From Acetobacteraceae bacterium H6797 (lineage in GTDB: Bacteria; Pseudomonadota; Alphaproteobacteria; Acetobacterales; Acetobacteraceae): DNA of 64,000 bases. The stretch's first letter is position 1; every line of letters begins with the position of its first letter. Below, in pieces: positions 54,237 to 63,707 of this stretch. The stretch covers positions 124,001-188,000 of the forward strand of contig JADFCQ010000006.1 in the NCBI GenBank assembly GCA_015223225.1. The letters are read 5' to 3'. Made by a program: the position numbers and the translations under genes. A model generated the notes under the pieces. The model was not told where the DNA came from, made no database searches, and saw nothing but the letters and a program-made list of their open reading frames with translations.

Positions 54237-55289
54237 ATGCTGCCGACGGACCGCCCTCTCGTTCTCGCCACCCATAGCGGCACTTTCCACGCCGATGATG
54301 TGCTGGCCTATTCCATCCTCTCCGTCGCGCTCGGTCTCACGGACCCCGCCTCGCACAAGCTGATCCGCACGCGGGACAAGGAAGCCCTCGCCACGGCCGA
54401 TATCGTCTGGGACGTGGGCGGCACCGCCGATGCCGCCACCTGGCGCTTCGACCATCACCAGCAGGGCGCGCCCAAGGCGGAGAATGGTGACCCGCTCAGC
54501 TCCGCCGGCCTGGTCTGGCGCCATCTCCACCCGGAAACGGGGGAGACGATCGGCGCCATGTTCATCCGCAATACCCTGAAGCGGCTCGGCCATGGCGAGA
54601 CGGTCTTCTCCGCTTCGGCGATCGGCATCATGGCCTCGGCCATCGGTAAGAAGATCGTCCGGCACGTCGATCTCTGCGACAACGGCGTCGAGCGCGGCCT
54701 CCCGACCGACCTGACCTCGGCCATCGACGGCTTCAATGCCGCCTGGGACAGCCCGACCCAGACCTCGCCCGAGCTTTTCGAGGCCTCGCAATACAGCCAG
54801 TTCCTAGAAGCGAAGGCCTTCACCCTGGGCTTCCTCGACCGCCAGGTCGAGCGGGAGCGGGCCAGTGTCGCGGCCTATGAGATGGTCGCCCAGGCCTGGG
54901 AGGACTGCAAGGCGGGCAAGACCGGCCTTCACCCCGACGTGCTGGAGCTGCCGCGCGGCATGCCCTGGCTGCGCCCGGCCTTCGAACTCGACATGCCCAT
55001 TCTCTATGCCATGAGCCCCGAGGCGAATGGCCACTGGAAGCTGCAATGCATGCCGGTGGAGAAGGGCTCTTTCGAGAACCGGCTGGACCTGCCGCTGGAA
55101 TGGGCCGGCCTCGCCGATGAGGAACTGCAGAAGGCGAGCGGTATTCCCGACGCGATTTTCGTGCACCGGAACCGCTTCATGGCCGTCGCCAAGTCCCGCG
55201 ACGGCGCGCTGGCCATCGCCCGCGCGGCCCTGGCGCGCAAGCTCACCCCCGCGCAGATGCTGAAGCAGGCGCTGGAGCGGCGGCGCTAA
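54237..55289 (+). CDS. MYG1 family (UPF0160) metal-dependent protein
   Basis: A 350-residue protein of the conserved MYG1 family, DHH-phosphoesterase-like exonucleases in eukaryotes. THSGTFHADDVLAYSIL carries metal-binding histidine and aspartates, WDVGGTADAATWRFDHHQQGAP has the DHH motif, and GFNAAWDSPT is family-specific. CAGGAG is eight bases upstream of ATG 54237. Bacterial function is not established; RNA or phosphoester hydrolysis is possible. Its stop overlaps a convergent small gene by four bases. Confidence 0.9.
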   Translation: MLPTDRPLVLATHSGTFHADDVLAYSILSVALGLTDPASHKLIRTRDKEALATADIVWDVGGTADAATWRFDHHQQGAPKAENGDPLSSAGLVWRHLHPETGETIGAMFIRNTLKRLGHGETVFSASAIGIMASAIGKKIVRHVDLCDNGVERGLPTDLTSAIDGFNAAWDSPTQTSPELFEASQYSQFLEAKAFTLGFLDRQVERERASVAAYEMVAQAWEDCKAGKTGLHPDVLELPRGMPWLRPAFELDMPILYAMSPEANGHWKLQCMPVEKGSFENRLDLPLEWAGLADEELQKASGIPDAIFVHRNRFMAVAKSRDGALAIARAALARKLTPAQMLKQALERRR

Positions 55290-55615
55290 GGCGCCACGCT
55301 CTCTCCTTTCGGCAGGCAGCGCACGACGCCCGGGTTGAAGCGGGCGCGGACCGGTTCGGTGCCTTCCGGGCAGGGCTGCTGGTTGCGGTTGGTTGGCGGC
55401 AGGCCGCGATCCCAGCTCGTCACGCCCGGGTCGCAGCGCCCAGGCATGCCCTTAACCGGCGAGCCGCCATGCGGGCAGAGCCAGCGGCGAATGGCCTCTA
55501 ACTGCTGCGGCGTGGGGCGGCGATATTCCGCCGCCTGGGCTGCCGGCGCGCAGGCCAGAAGCGCCAGCAAGGCGCTGCCTAGCCATAAGTTTGGCCGTGG
55601 AATGGGCTTGGTCAT
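55286..55615 (-). CDS. Small secreted cysteine-containing protein, unknown
   Basis: A 109-residue protein with a clear Sec signal (LWLGSALLALLACAPAAQA, then AEYRRPTPQQ). The 80-residue mature part has four cysteines in WLCPHGGSP, GRCDPG, QPCPEG and VRCLPK, enough for two disulfides, and is rich in Pro and Gly. I do not recognise a family. It converges with the MYG1 gene, overlapping its stop. Confidence 0.68.
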   Translation of the reverse strand: MTKPIPRPNLWLGSALLALLACAPAAQAAEYRRPTPQQLEAIRRWLCPHGGSPVKGMPGRCDPGVTSWDRGLPPTNRNQQPCPEGTEPVRARFNPGVVRCLPKGESVAP

Positions 55616-55744
55616 GCTGCGAGCTTAAGGCGGGGGCATGCGCGGGGTTGCGGCGGTCATCGCGGTCTCCTTCCGCAACCATGGCGGAACGGGCAAGTTC
55701 CACAAGCGGCAATGCCCGCCCGCCATGGAAGAGGAGACCGCCCG

Positions 55745-56449
<705 letters not shown>

Positions 56450-56561
56450 CCTGACGCGGGTTTAACCCGCAGGCTATGGCGAAGCGGGCGCTTATTGCCT
56501 AGGTTCCGCCCCGCCTATGCCAGCGGCGTTTTCCGGGCAGCCGCGAGGAAGTCTTGCCCTT

Positions 56562-57716
56562 ATGTCGTTCCTGCCGCGCCGCGGTGCTTTCGCCGCCGCG
56601 TTTCTCGCTCTCGGCCTTTCGCTTCCCGCCTATGCCCAGCCTGCGCCGCCGCCGATCGCCGCCCGGTCCTGGCTGGTCTATGACCGTGCCGCCGGGCGCG
56701 TCCTGGCCTCCTCCGAACCCGATCTGCGCTGGGAACCCGCCTCGCTCACCAAGCTGATGACGGCCTATATCGTCTATGAGGCGGTGCGAGCCGGTAAGCT
56801 GAGCCTGCAGCAGGTGGTCGAAGCGCCGGATGACGTGCGCCGCATCGCCAATGATGAGAGCCGGATGTATCTGCGCCCGGGCAATCGCGTTTCGGTCGAG
56901 ACGCTGCTGCACGGCCTGCTCATCATCTCCGCCAATGACGCCGCCGTCACGCTCGCTACCGCCGTCGATGGCAGCGAGGCGGCTTTCGTGGCGCATATGA
57001 ACGCGACGGCGAAGCAACTCGGCATGACCGGCACGCATTTCGAGAATCCCTCGGGCATTCCCGGGCCCACACATTTCACCACGTCTTCCGATCTGCTCAA
57101 GCTCGCGCTTGCCTTCGACCGTGACTTTCCGCAGGTCTATGACATCACCCGCCAGCGCCGCTTCACGTTTCGCGACTTCGCCGGAGAGTCCTCCAATCTT
57201 CTCATGCGGCAGGATGGCGCCATCGATGGGTTGAAGACGGGCCATACGAAGGCAGCGGGCTACAATATGATCGTCTCCCGCCGTGGAAACGATCGCGGCC
57301 TCATCTCCATCGTGCTCGGCACCGGCTCCAAGACGATGCGCGATCGCAGTTCGCGAGAGTTGCTCGATTATGCGGCGAATGCCTTCGAGGTGAAGCAGGC
57401 GATGACGGCGGGGCAGGAGCTGAAGCGTGTGCGCGTCTATGGCGCCACCGCCGATGATCTCTCCCTCGGCGTGGAAGAGAATCGCTTCGTCGCCCTGCCG
57501 CGCGGCGAGAATATCGAGCTGCGCGTCACACTGAATGACGAGAATAACTTCGCGCCGATCCCGCGCGGCACCGTCATGGGCCAGGTCGAAGCGATGAATG
57601 GCGATACGGTCGTCGCAACGGCACCGCTGATCGCGCTGGAAGAGGCCGATCCCTCCGCTTGGCCCTTCCGCCTCTATGACAGGATCGCGCTTTTGCTCTC
57701 GCGTTATTTCGGCTGA
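56562..57716 (+). CDS. D-alanyl-D-alanine carboxypeptidase (PBP5/6 family)
   Basis: A 384-residue periplasmic enzyme trimming the last D-Ala from cell-wall pentapeptides. Signal peptide FAAAFLALGLSLPAYAQ. Active-site motifs: SLTKLMTAY (SxxK), SANDAAV (SxN) and DGLKTGHTKAAG (KTG). A C-terminal beta domain (about 285-375) and a last amphipathic helix (YDRIALLLSRYF) that should anchor it to the membrane are present. Start ATG 56562 opens the signal peptide; 56517 is an in-frame alternative. Confidence 0.93.
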   Translation: MSFLPRRGAFAAAFLALGLSLPAYAQPAPPPIAARSWLVYDRAAGRVLASSEPDLRWEPASLTKLMTAYIVYEAVRAGKLSLQQVVEAPDDVRRIANDESRMYLRPGNRVSVETLLHGLLIISANDAAVTLATAVDGSEAAFVAHMNATAKQLGMTGTHFENPSGIPGPTHFTTSSDLLKLALAFDRDFPQVYDITRQRRFTFRDFAGESSNLLMRQDGAIDGLKTGHTKAAGYNMIVSRRGNDRGLISIVLGTGSKTMRDRSSRELLDYAANAFEVKQAMTAGQELKRVRVYGATADDLSLGVEENRFVALPRGENIELRVTLNDENNFAPIPRGTVMGQVEAMNGDTVVATAPLIALEEADPSAWPFRLYDRIALLLSRYFG

Positions 57717-57732
57717 GCGGGGTCTGGCGGGA

Positions 57733-57780
57733 GGGAAACGATTGCGCGCAGCCCGCGTTATCGATTGCAACTGAGCAATC
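57733..57780 (+). promoter_or_regulatory. EcfG-like promoter and GATTGC repeats upstream of the HWE kinase
   Basis: GGAAA (57734-57738), 17 bases, then CGTT (57756-57759) matches the EcfG stress-sigma promoter (GGAAC-N16/17-CGTT) at eight of nine bases. A perfect inverted repeat GATTGC-AACTGA-GCAATC (57763-57780) follows, with a third GATTGC at 57740-57745. The spacing puts the expected transcript start about 50 bases before the kinase gene. Confidence 0.45.
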
Positions 57781-57826
57781 TCAAACCGCGGCATCCCCCG
57801 TGCCAGCTGCGACGGATGAATGGCCG

Positions 57827-59980
57827 ATGCCGATCCTCGATATCCCGCCGTCCATCCCGCGACGGTTCTATGAGATGTCCTCTGAGATCTTCACGACCGT
57901 CTCTATGCCCGATGCGGTCTGGCGCAGCGTCAACCCCGCATTCACGACGCTTCTCGGCTGGCATGACGATGAGGTCGTGGGCCTCGCCGTCGACAACTTC
58001 ATTCACCCTGCCGATCGTACCGAACTGGCCTCCGCTCTCGCCGGACTGAAAGCTGGGCAGGAGATCGCGGGTTTCGAATGCCGTATGAAATGCAGCGACG
58101 GTGATTATTGCCCCATTGCCTGGCGGACCGCGATGGATCAGCCAGACGGCCTCACCTATTGGGTCGGCACCAGGGCTGTTCCGCCCCAACTCGAGAATGA
58201 GGAGAAATACCGCAATCTCTTCAATTCCATGGATCAGGGCTACTGCATCATCCAGATCCTCTACGAAAATGGCGAAGCCTGTGACTGGCGCTTCATAGAG
58301 GTCAACCCGGCCTTCGAGAAGCACAACGGCCTGCATGACGCCGCCGGGAAGCGCATTCGTGAGCTGGCTCCCGATATCGAGAAGAAATGGATCGAGATCT
58401 ATGCCCGCGTTGCCGAGACGGGGGAGAGCCTCCGCTTCGAGGAGACCTCGTCAGCGCTCGATGGCCGGGTCTTCGATCTCTATGCCTTCCGCGTCGGCGA
58501 CCCTGAAGCCCGCAAGGTCGCCGTCCTCTTCCAGGATATTACCTCCCAAAGGATGGCCGAAGCCGCGCTTCGCGAAAGCGAAGAGATGCTACGCCAATTC
58601 GGCAATGCTTCTTCGGACGGCTTATGGATACGCACCGCGGCAACCCTGGTGTTCGACTATGCGAGCCCTGCCATGGAGACCATCTACGGTGTCACCCGCG
58701 AGGCCCTAAAGGCCGATCCAAGGCTCTGGGCGGCGTTGATCGTTCCGGATGATCGTGCCGATGCGCTGGATCATTTCAATCGCGTCCTGGCCGGCGAGGC
58801 GCTGGTGCATGAATTTCGTATCCTTCGTCCCTCCGATAACAGCTTCCGCTGGGTGCGGAGCGTCGGTTTTCCGCTTTTCGACGAGCGGGGCAGGGTGCAG
58901 CGCATCGCCGGCATCTCCTCCGACGTCACGACGGAGAAGCAGCTCGCGCAGCATCAGGCGGTGCTGCTTGCCGAGTTGCAGCACAGGGTCAGGAACGTCA
59001 TGGCTATCGTGCGTTCCATCATCAGGCGCTCTGCGCAGACGGCCGATGGGCTCGATGATTACGTGTCTCAGCTTTCCGGCCGCATCGCGACGCTCGCCCG
59101 CGTTCAGGCGCTCCTGACCCATGCCGGCAATCGCGGGGTGCAGATGGAGCGCATGATACGCGACGAACTCGCCGCCCAGTCGCAGCATGAAGGGCAATAC
59201 GAGTTATCTGGGCCCGACATTCTCCTGTCACCGAAGATTTCCGAAGTCCTCACCCTCGTGATCCACGAGTTGACCACCAATGCGCTGAAATACGGCGCGC
59301 TGTCGGTGCCCGAGGGCCGCGTGCGCGTCACCTGGGCGGTCGAGCAAGGCAAGGACGCATCCTGGCTGCGTATGGATTGGTCGGAAGAGGGCGCACCTGC
59401 GCGTCAACCCGGCGCACAGCCGCCGCGCAAGGGATTCGGCACCGAGCTGATCGAGAAGCGTATCCCATATGAGCTGCGGGGCCTCGGCAGCCTCGAGATC
59501 ACGCCCGAAGGGGCGCAATGCTGCCTGCAACTGCCTCTCCTGGACGGCGCGAGCATCTTCGAGACGGAAGCGCCCCAGGTGGACAAGATTTTCGGGGGAT
59601 CGATCGATATGACCAAGGAAGCCGATCTCGCCGGGATCAAGGTTCTGGTTCTGGAAGACGACTACTACCTGGCGACCGATACCGCCCGCGCCCTGGGCGG
59701 GGCGGGGGCGACCCTGCTCGGGCCATGCCCCACGGAAGAGGCCGCGATGGAGCTTCTGCGCCGGGGTGCCCCCAGTGCCGCTGTGCTGGATATCAATATC
59801 GGCGAGGGCCCTGCCTTCCGCGTCGCCCGGCTGCTTCGGGCGGCCAATGTCCCCCTGCTCTTCGTGACGGGCTATGACCCCGAGAATGTTCCCGACGATC
59901 TCCAGCCGGTGCCCCGGCTGCACAAGCCCGCCGCCCTGGCCGATATCGTCGCCCATGTGGCGAAGCTGGCCGGACGCTGA
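57827..59980 (+). CDS. PAS-HWE histidine kinase with C-terminal receiver
   Basis: A 717-residue soluble kinase. PAS domains at about 10-118, 125-240 and 248-368, then the HWE-type dimerization box LLAELQHRVRNVMAIVRSI with phosphoacceptor His387, an ATPase domain (NALKYGAL; WSEEGAP, the W-x-E motif of HWE kinases; FGTELIEKRI), and a receiver at about 600-710 with phospho-Asp in AAVLDINIG. ATG 57827 was chosen over GTG 57800; both lack a good ribosome site. The receiver resembles the stand-alone one at 63162. An EcfG-like promoter upstream suggests a stress-response role. Confidence 0.88.
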   Translation: MPILDIPPSIPRRFYEMSSEIFTTVSMPDAVWRSVNPAFTTLLGWHDDEVVGLAVDNFIHPADRTELASALAGLKAGQEIAGFECRMKCSDGDYCPIAWRTAMDQPDGLTYWVGTRAVPPQLENEEKYRNLFNSMDQGYCIIQILYENGEACDWRFIEVNPAFEKHNGLHDAAGKRIRELAPDIEKKWIEIYARVAETGESLRFEETSSALDGRVFDLYAFRVGDPEARKVAVLFQDITSQRMAEAALRESEEMLRQFGNASSDGLWIRTAATLVFDYASPAMETIYGVTREALKADPRLWAALIVPDDRADALDHFNRVLAGEALVHEFRILRPSDNSFRWVRSVGFPLFDERGRVQRIAGISSDVTTEKQLAQHQAVLLAELQHRVRNVMAIVRSIIRRSAQTADGLDDYVSQLSGRIATLARVQALLTHAGNRGVQMERMIRDELAAQSQHEGQYELSGPDILLSPKISEVLTLVIHELTTNALKYGALSVPEGRVRVTWAVEQGKDASWLRMDWSEEGAPARQPGAQPPRKGFGTELIEKRIPYELRGLGSLEITPEGAQCCLQLPLLDGASIFETEAPQVDKIFGGSIDMTKEADLAGIKVLVLEDDYYLATDTARALGGAGATLLGPCPTEEAAMELLRRGAPSAAVLDINIGEGPAFRVARLLRAANVPLLFVTGYDPENVPDDLQPVPRLHKPAALADIVAHVAKLAGR

Positions 59981-60030
59981 TCGGCCAAGCCCCATTGGCA
60001 AGGCCTGCGACTTCCGGCAGGGATAAGTCC

Positions 60031-63000
60031 ATGCTGCTGTTCGAAGGGCCGGGCGAGGTCCGCTCCATTCTCCGTGCGATCGATTGGAGCGCGACGCCGA
60101 TGGGCCCCGTCGCGTCCTGGCCGCGCAGCCTTTCCTCGACCATCAAGCTGCTTCTCGGCTCCCGCTACCCCATGGTCCTGCTCTGGGGGCGGGAGGATCT
60201 CGTCCAGGTCGATAACGACGCCTATACCAAGCTGATCGGCACCAAACACCCGCAGGCGCTGGGCCGCTCCATTAAGCTGACCCAGGCGGAATCCTGGCAG
60301 ACCATCGGCCCCATGATCGAGCGGGTGATCGAGACGGGGGAGCCGAACTGGGTCCCCGCCCAGCTTCTGGCGGTCAATCGCTTCGGCTTCGTCGACGAGA
60401 CCTATTTCTCCCTCTCCTACAGCCCCGTCGAGGACGACGAGGGCGCTATCCAGGGCATGCTCTGCGTCTGCAGCGAGGTCACGCCCCAGACCCTCGCCCA
60501 GCGGCGGCTTCAATGGCAGCGCGACCTGGGCGCACGCTCGGCCGAAGCCCGGCATGCCGATGCCGTCTGTGATGGCCTCGCCGCCGTGCTGCGCATGGCC
60601 CAGGCCGATATTCCCTTCGCCATGCTCCATCTGCGCGAGGAGGAAGGCGCCTTCGCCCGCAAGCTCACCGTCGCTCCGACCCCGGAAGGCGAGGCCTCGC
60701 TCGCGCGTCTGGCCGAAACGGGCGATTGGTTGGCGCGCGCCGCCTCGGGCGAGGCGGTGCTGATCGAGCAGCCGGACCTGCCAGCCGATCTCCACGGCGG
60801 GCCTTGGGGCGAGCCGGTCCGCGCCGCGCTGGCCCAGCCGCTGACGGGCGGCGCTGGCGCTGCCCCGCTCGGCGTACTGCTCTGCGGCATCAGCCCGAAC
60901 TGCCCGCTGGACGAGAATTACCGCTCCTTCCTCCAGCTTTTCGCCGCCCAGCTCGCCTCTGCCCTGCGCAATGCCCGCGCCTATGAGGATGAGCGCCGCC
61001 GCGCCGAGGCCCTTGCCGCGCTGGACCGTGCCAAGACGACCTTCTTCTCCAATGTCAGCCACGAATTCCGCACCCCGCTGACGCTGATCCTGGGGCCGCT
61101 CGAGGATGCCCTGGCCGCGCCGCCGGCCGATCTCGCCGCCCATCGCGAGCCGCTCGAGGTCGCGCGCCGGAACGCCCTCCGGATGCTCCGGCTGGTCAAT
61201 ACGCTGCTCGATTTCTCCCGCATGGAGGAGGCGAGCATCCCCCTCTCTCCCCGGCCGACCGATCTCGCCGCCCTGACGGCCGATCTGGCCTCCGCCTTCC
61301 GCACCGCGACCGACCGCGCCGGGCTGGCGCTGGCACTGGACTGTCCACCCTTGCCCCGGCCCGTGATGGTGGACCCGGAGATCTGGGAGAAGATCGTCCT
61401 CAATCTGCTCTCCAACAGTTTCAAATTCACCGCCGAGGGCGGCATCGCCGTCAGCCTGCACGGGCTGGAGGAGGGCGTGCGCCTCACCATCGCCGATACC
61501 GGCGCCGGCATCCCTTCCGAGGCGCTGCCGCGGCTGTTCGAGCGCTTCTTCCGGATCGAAGGGCAGTGGTCCCGCAGCCATGAAGGCAGCGGTATCGGCC
61601 TTGCCCTGGTGCGCGAGCTCGTGGAACTGCATGGCGGCCGCATCGAGGCCGAGAGCGATGGGCCGGGCAGGGGCAGCGCCTTCCACGTCTTCCTGCCCTA
61701 TGGCGAGGCCGCTGCCGGCGCCGTCGCCGGCACGGCCACGCCCCGATCGCGCGCCTTCGTCGAAGAGGCGCTCCGCTGGCTGCCCGACGAGGCCGAAGCG
61801 CCTCTCACACCGCCGCTCGGTACCAGGCCGCGCCTGCTGGTGATCGACGACAACGCCGACATGCGCCTCTACCTCAAGCGGCTGCTCCTGCCCGCCTATG
61901 AGGTGCTGATCGAGGCCGATGGCGCGGCGGGGCTCGAGGCTCTGCGCCGCTTTCGCCCCGATCTGGTGCTGTCGGATGTGATGATGCCCGGCGTCGACGG
62001 CATGTCGCTGCTCGCCTCCCTGCGCGCCGATCCGGCCACGGCCGCGACGCCGGTGATCCTCCTCTCGGCCCGGGCGGGGGAGGATGCGCGCGCCGGCGGC
62101 CTTGCGGCCGGCGCCGATGACTATCTGGTCAAGCCCTTCGGCTCGCGAGAACTGCTGGCCCGGATCGAGGGCGTGTTGCGCCTCTCGGCCGCCAGGGCGG
62201 TCTCGGCGCGCATCGAGGCCCAGGTGGAACTGCGCGCCATCGCCGACGCCCTGCCGGTCATCATCGCCCAGGTCGGCCCCGACCTGCGCTATCGCTTCGT
62301 CAACGCCACCTATGAAAGCTGGTTCGGCACCCCGCGCGACACGCTCATCGGCCGTACCATGCTCGAACTCATCGGCGAGAAGGCGTTCGAGATGGTGCGG
62401 CATCGCCTCGAGGCCGCGCTTAGGGGTGAGGCCGTCACCTACAAGGCCTCGCTACCCTACCGCCTCGGTGGTCACCGCGACGTGCAGGTGGAATATGTCC
62501 CTCGCCTGGGTAACGACGGGCAGCCCGATGGCTTCTATGCCCTCGTGCAGGACATCACGGCGCAGGAGCAGGCGGCGCGGCATCGCGAATTGCTGGTCAA
62601 CGAGCTCAATCACCGCGTGAAGAACACGCTGACCGTCGTCCAGGCCATCGCGGGGCAATCCTTCCGCGACCCCCGCGTGCCGCCCTCGGCGCGGGAGACC
62701 TTCGAGGGCCGTGTCGCCGCCCTGGCCCGCACGCATGACCTGCTGACGAGCGAGAATTGGGATGCCGCCTCGCTGTCCGATATCGTGCGCGGCGCCCTGG
62801 CCCCCTTCGGCGACTGGACGCGCGTGCAACTCGACCTTCCCAACCTGCGCCTCGGCGCCAAGGCCGCCGAAAGCCTCTCTCTGGCCCTGCATGAACTGGC
62901 GACCAATGCCTGCAAATACGGCGCGCTCTCCGTCCCCGACGGCAGGCTCTCCCTCACGGCCGGTATCGGCGAGAGGTTCTGGCTGGAATGGCGCGAAAGC

Positions 63001-63165
63001 GGCGGGCCGCCGGTGGCCGAGCCGCAAAGCCGTGGCTTCGGCTCCAGGCTGGTCGAACATGGGCTCGCGGCGGAACTGGGCGGCGAGGTGAAGCTCCTTT
63101 TCCTGCCCGCGGGCCTGGTCTGCCGCATCGAGGCACCGCTCGCTCATGTGGTGCCGTCTGCATGA
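60031..63165 (+). CDS. Dual-core hybrid histidine kinase (HisKA core plus HWE core)
   Basis: A 1044-residue soluble protein with two kinases in one chain. An N-terminal PAS-like module (about 10-155, AIDWSATPMGPVASWP) and GAF (about 165-320) precede a classic HisKA with His344 in NVSHEFRTPLT and its ATPase (445-560; GSGIGLALV). Then comes a receiver (about 605-720, LVLSDVMMPG), a PAS domain (about 740-850), and a full HWE kinase with His861 in ELNHRVKNTL, NACKYGAL and WLEWRESGGP. TTG 59995 is an alternative start. It overlaps the next receiver gene by four bases, which likely receives its phosphate. Confidence 0.9.
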   Translation: MLLFEGPGEVRSILRAIDWSATPMGPVASWPRSLSSTIKLLLGSRYPMVLLWGREDLVQVDNDAYTKLIGTKHPQALGRSIKLTQAESWQTIGPMIERVIETGEPNWVPAQLLAVNRFGFVDETYFSLSYSPVEDDEGAIQGMLCVCSEVTPQTLAQRRLQWQRDLGARSAEARHADAVCDGLAAVLRMAQADIPFAMLHLREEEGAFARKLTVAPTPEGEASLARLAETGDWLARAASGEAVLIEQPDLPADLHGGPWGEPVRAALAQPLTGGAGAAPLGVLLCGISPNCPLDENYRSFLQLFAAQLASALRNARAYEDERRRAEALAALDRAKTTFFSNVSHEFRTPLTLILGPLEDALAAPPADLAAHREPLEVARRNALRMLRLVNTLLDFSRMEEASIPLSPRPTDLAALTADLASAFRTATDRAGLALALDCPPLPRPVMVDPEIWEKIVLNLLSNSFKFTAEGGIAVSLHGLEEGVRLTIADTGAGIPSEALPRLFERFFRIEGQWSRSHEGSGIGLALVRELVELHGGRIEAESDGPGRGSAFHVFLPYGEAAAGAVAGTATPRSRAFVEEALRWLPDEAEAPLTPPLGTRPRLLVIDDNADMRLYLKRLLLPAYEVLIEADGAAGLEALRRFRPDLVLSDVMMPGVDGMSLLASLRADPATAATPVILLSARAGEDARAGGLAAGADDYLVKPFGSRELLARIEGVLRLSAARAVSARIEAQVELRAIADALPVIIAQVGPDLRYRFVNATYESWFGTPRDTLIGRTMLELIGEKAFEMVRHRLEAALRGEAVTYKASLPYRLGGHRDVQVEYVPRLGNDGQPDGFYALVQDITAQEQAARHRELLVNELNHRVKNTLTVVQAIAGQSFRDPRVPPSARETFEGRVAALARTHDLLTSENWDAASLSDIVRGALAPFGDWTRVQLDLPNLRLGAKAAESLSLALHELATNACKYGALSVPDGRLSLTAGIGERFWLEWRESGGPPVAEPQSRGFGSRLVEHGLAAELGGEVKLLFLPAGLVCRIEAPLAHVVPSA

Positions 63166-63530
63166 GCCTCGCAGGCAAGAACATCCTCATCGTCGAGGAC
63201 GAGATGATCGTGGCGATGGATCTGGAGGATAGTCTCCGCCGCCACGGTGCGAAGGTCATCGGCCCCGCGCTGCGCCTCAAGACCGCGCTGGACCTCGCCG
63301 GCTCGGCAGCGATCGACGCCGCAGTGCTGGACGTGAACCTGAACGGCGAGCGCTCCTATCCCGTCGCGCAACTGCTGCTGGAGAGGGGCATTCCCTTCCT
63401 CTTCGCCACCGGCTACGGCCATGTCGAGCAGGAAATGCGCTTCGCCGAGGTGCCGCTTCTTAAGAAGCCTTATCGCAGTCAGGAAGTCGTCGCCCGGCTG
63501 GAGGCCTTGCTGCCTCTGACGAATAGTTGA
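63162..63530 (+). CDS. Single-domain response regulator (HWE-associated)
   Basis: A 122-residue receiver: ILIVEDEMIVAMDLED acidic pocket, phosphoacceptor in AAVLDVNLNGE (about residue 53), FATGYG switch threonine and LKKPYRSQEV lysine. It has the short, output-free form that commonly partners HWE kinases. The four-base ATGA overlap with the dual-core kinase makes it the clear partner. Confidence 0.93.
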   Translation: MSLAGKNILIVEDEMIVAMDLEDSLRRHGAKVIGPALRLKTALDLAGSAAIDAAVLDVNLNGERSYPVAQLLLERGIPFLFATGYGHVEQEMRFAEVPLLKKPYRSQEVVARLEALLPLTNS

Positions 63531-63574
63531 TCGTTATCTTGCGCCGCCTCGACCGTTGCCACGCTCGCGAAGGC

Positions 63575-63600
63575 CGCGCCGTTTCTGGGCCCGGGGCGCG
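63575..63600 (+). terminator. Possible hairpin after the receiver gene
   Basis: Six-base GC arms CGCGCC (63575-63580) and GGCGCG (63595-63600) with a 14-base loop, followed by an AT-rich stretch (TGATATATTA), lie 45 bases after the receiver stop. Confidence 0.35.
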
Positions 63601-63640
63601 TGATATATTAGAGGCTGGCAGCCATGGGGGCTCCTTGGTA

Positions 63641-63660
63641 ATGGTGGCGCACCATATGGT
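63641..63660. promoter_or_regulatory. Overlapping palindromes upstream of the LOV gene
   Basis: ATGGTG-GCG-CACCAT (63641-63655) and the perfect palindrome ACCATATGGT (63651-63660) overlap, giving three alternating ATGGT/ACCAT half-sites 48 bases before the LOV gene start. Candidate operator. Confidence 0.4.
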
Positions 63661-63707
63661 ATCCGGCGCTTGGCTCGAGGCGGACCGGCTCCTCGCGAGG
63701 CCATGAC

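Noticed and set aside
59872-62403. 843-residue minus-strand open frame opposite the dual-core kinase
   Set aside because: The plus-strand kinase motifs are complete and in order; the minus frame is biased and lacks motifs.
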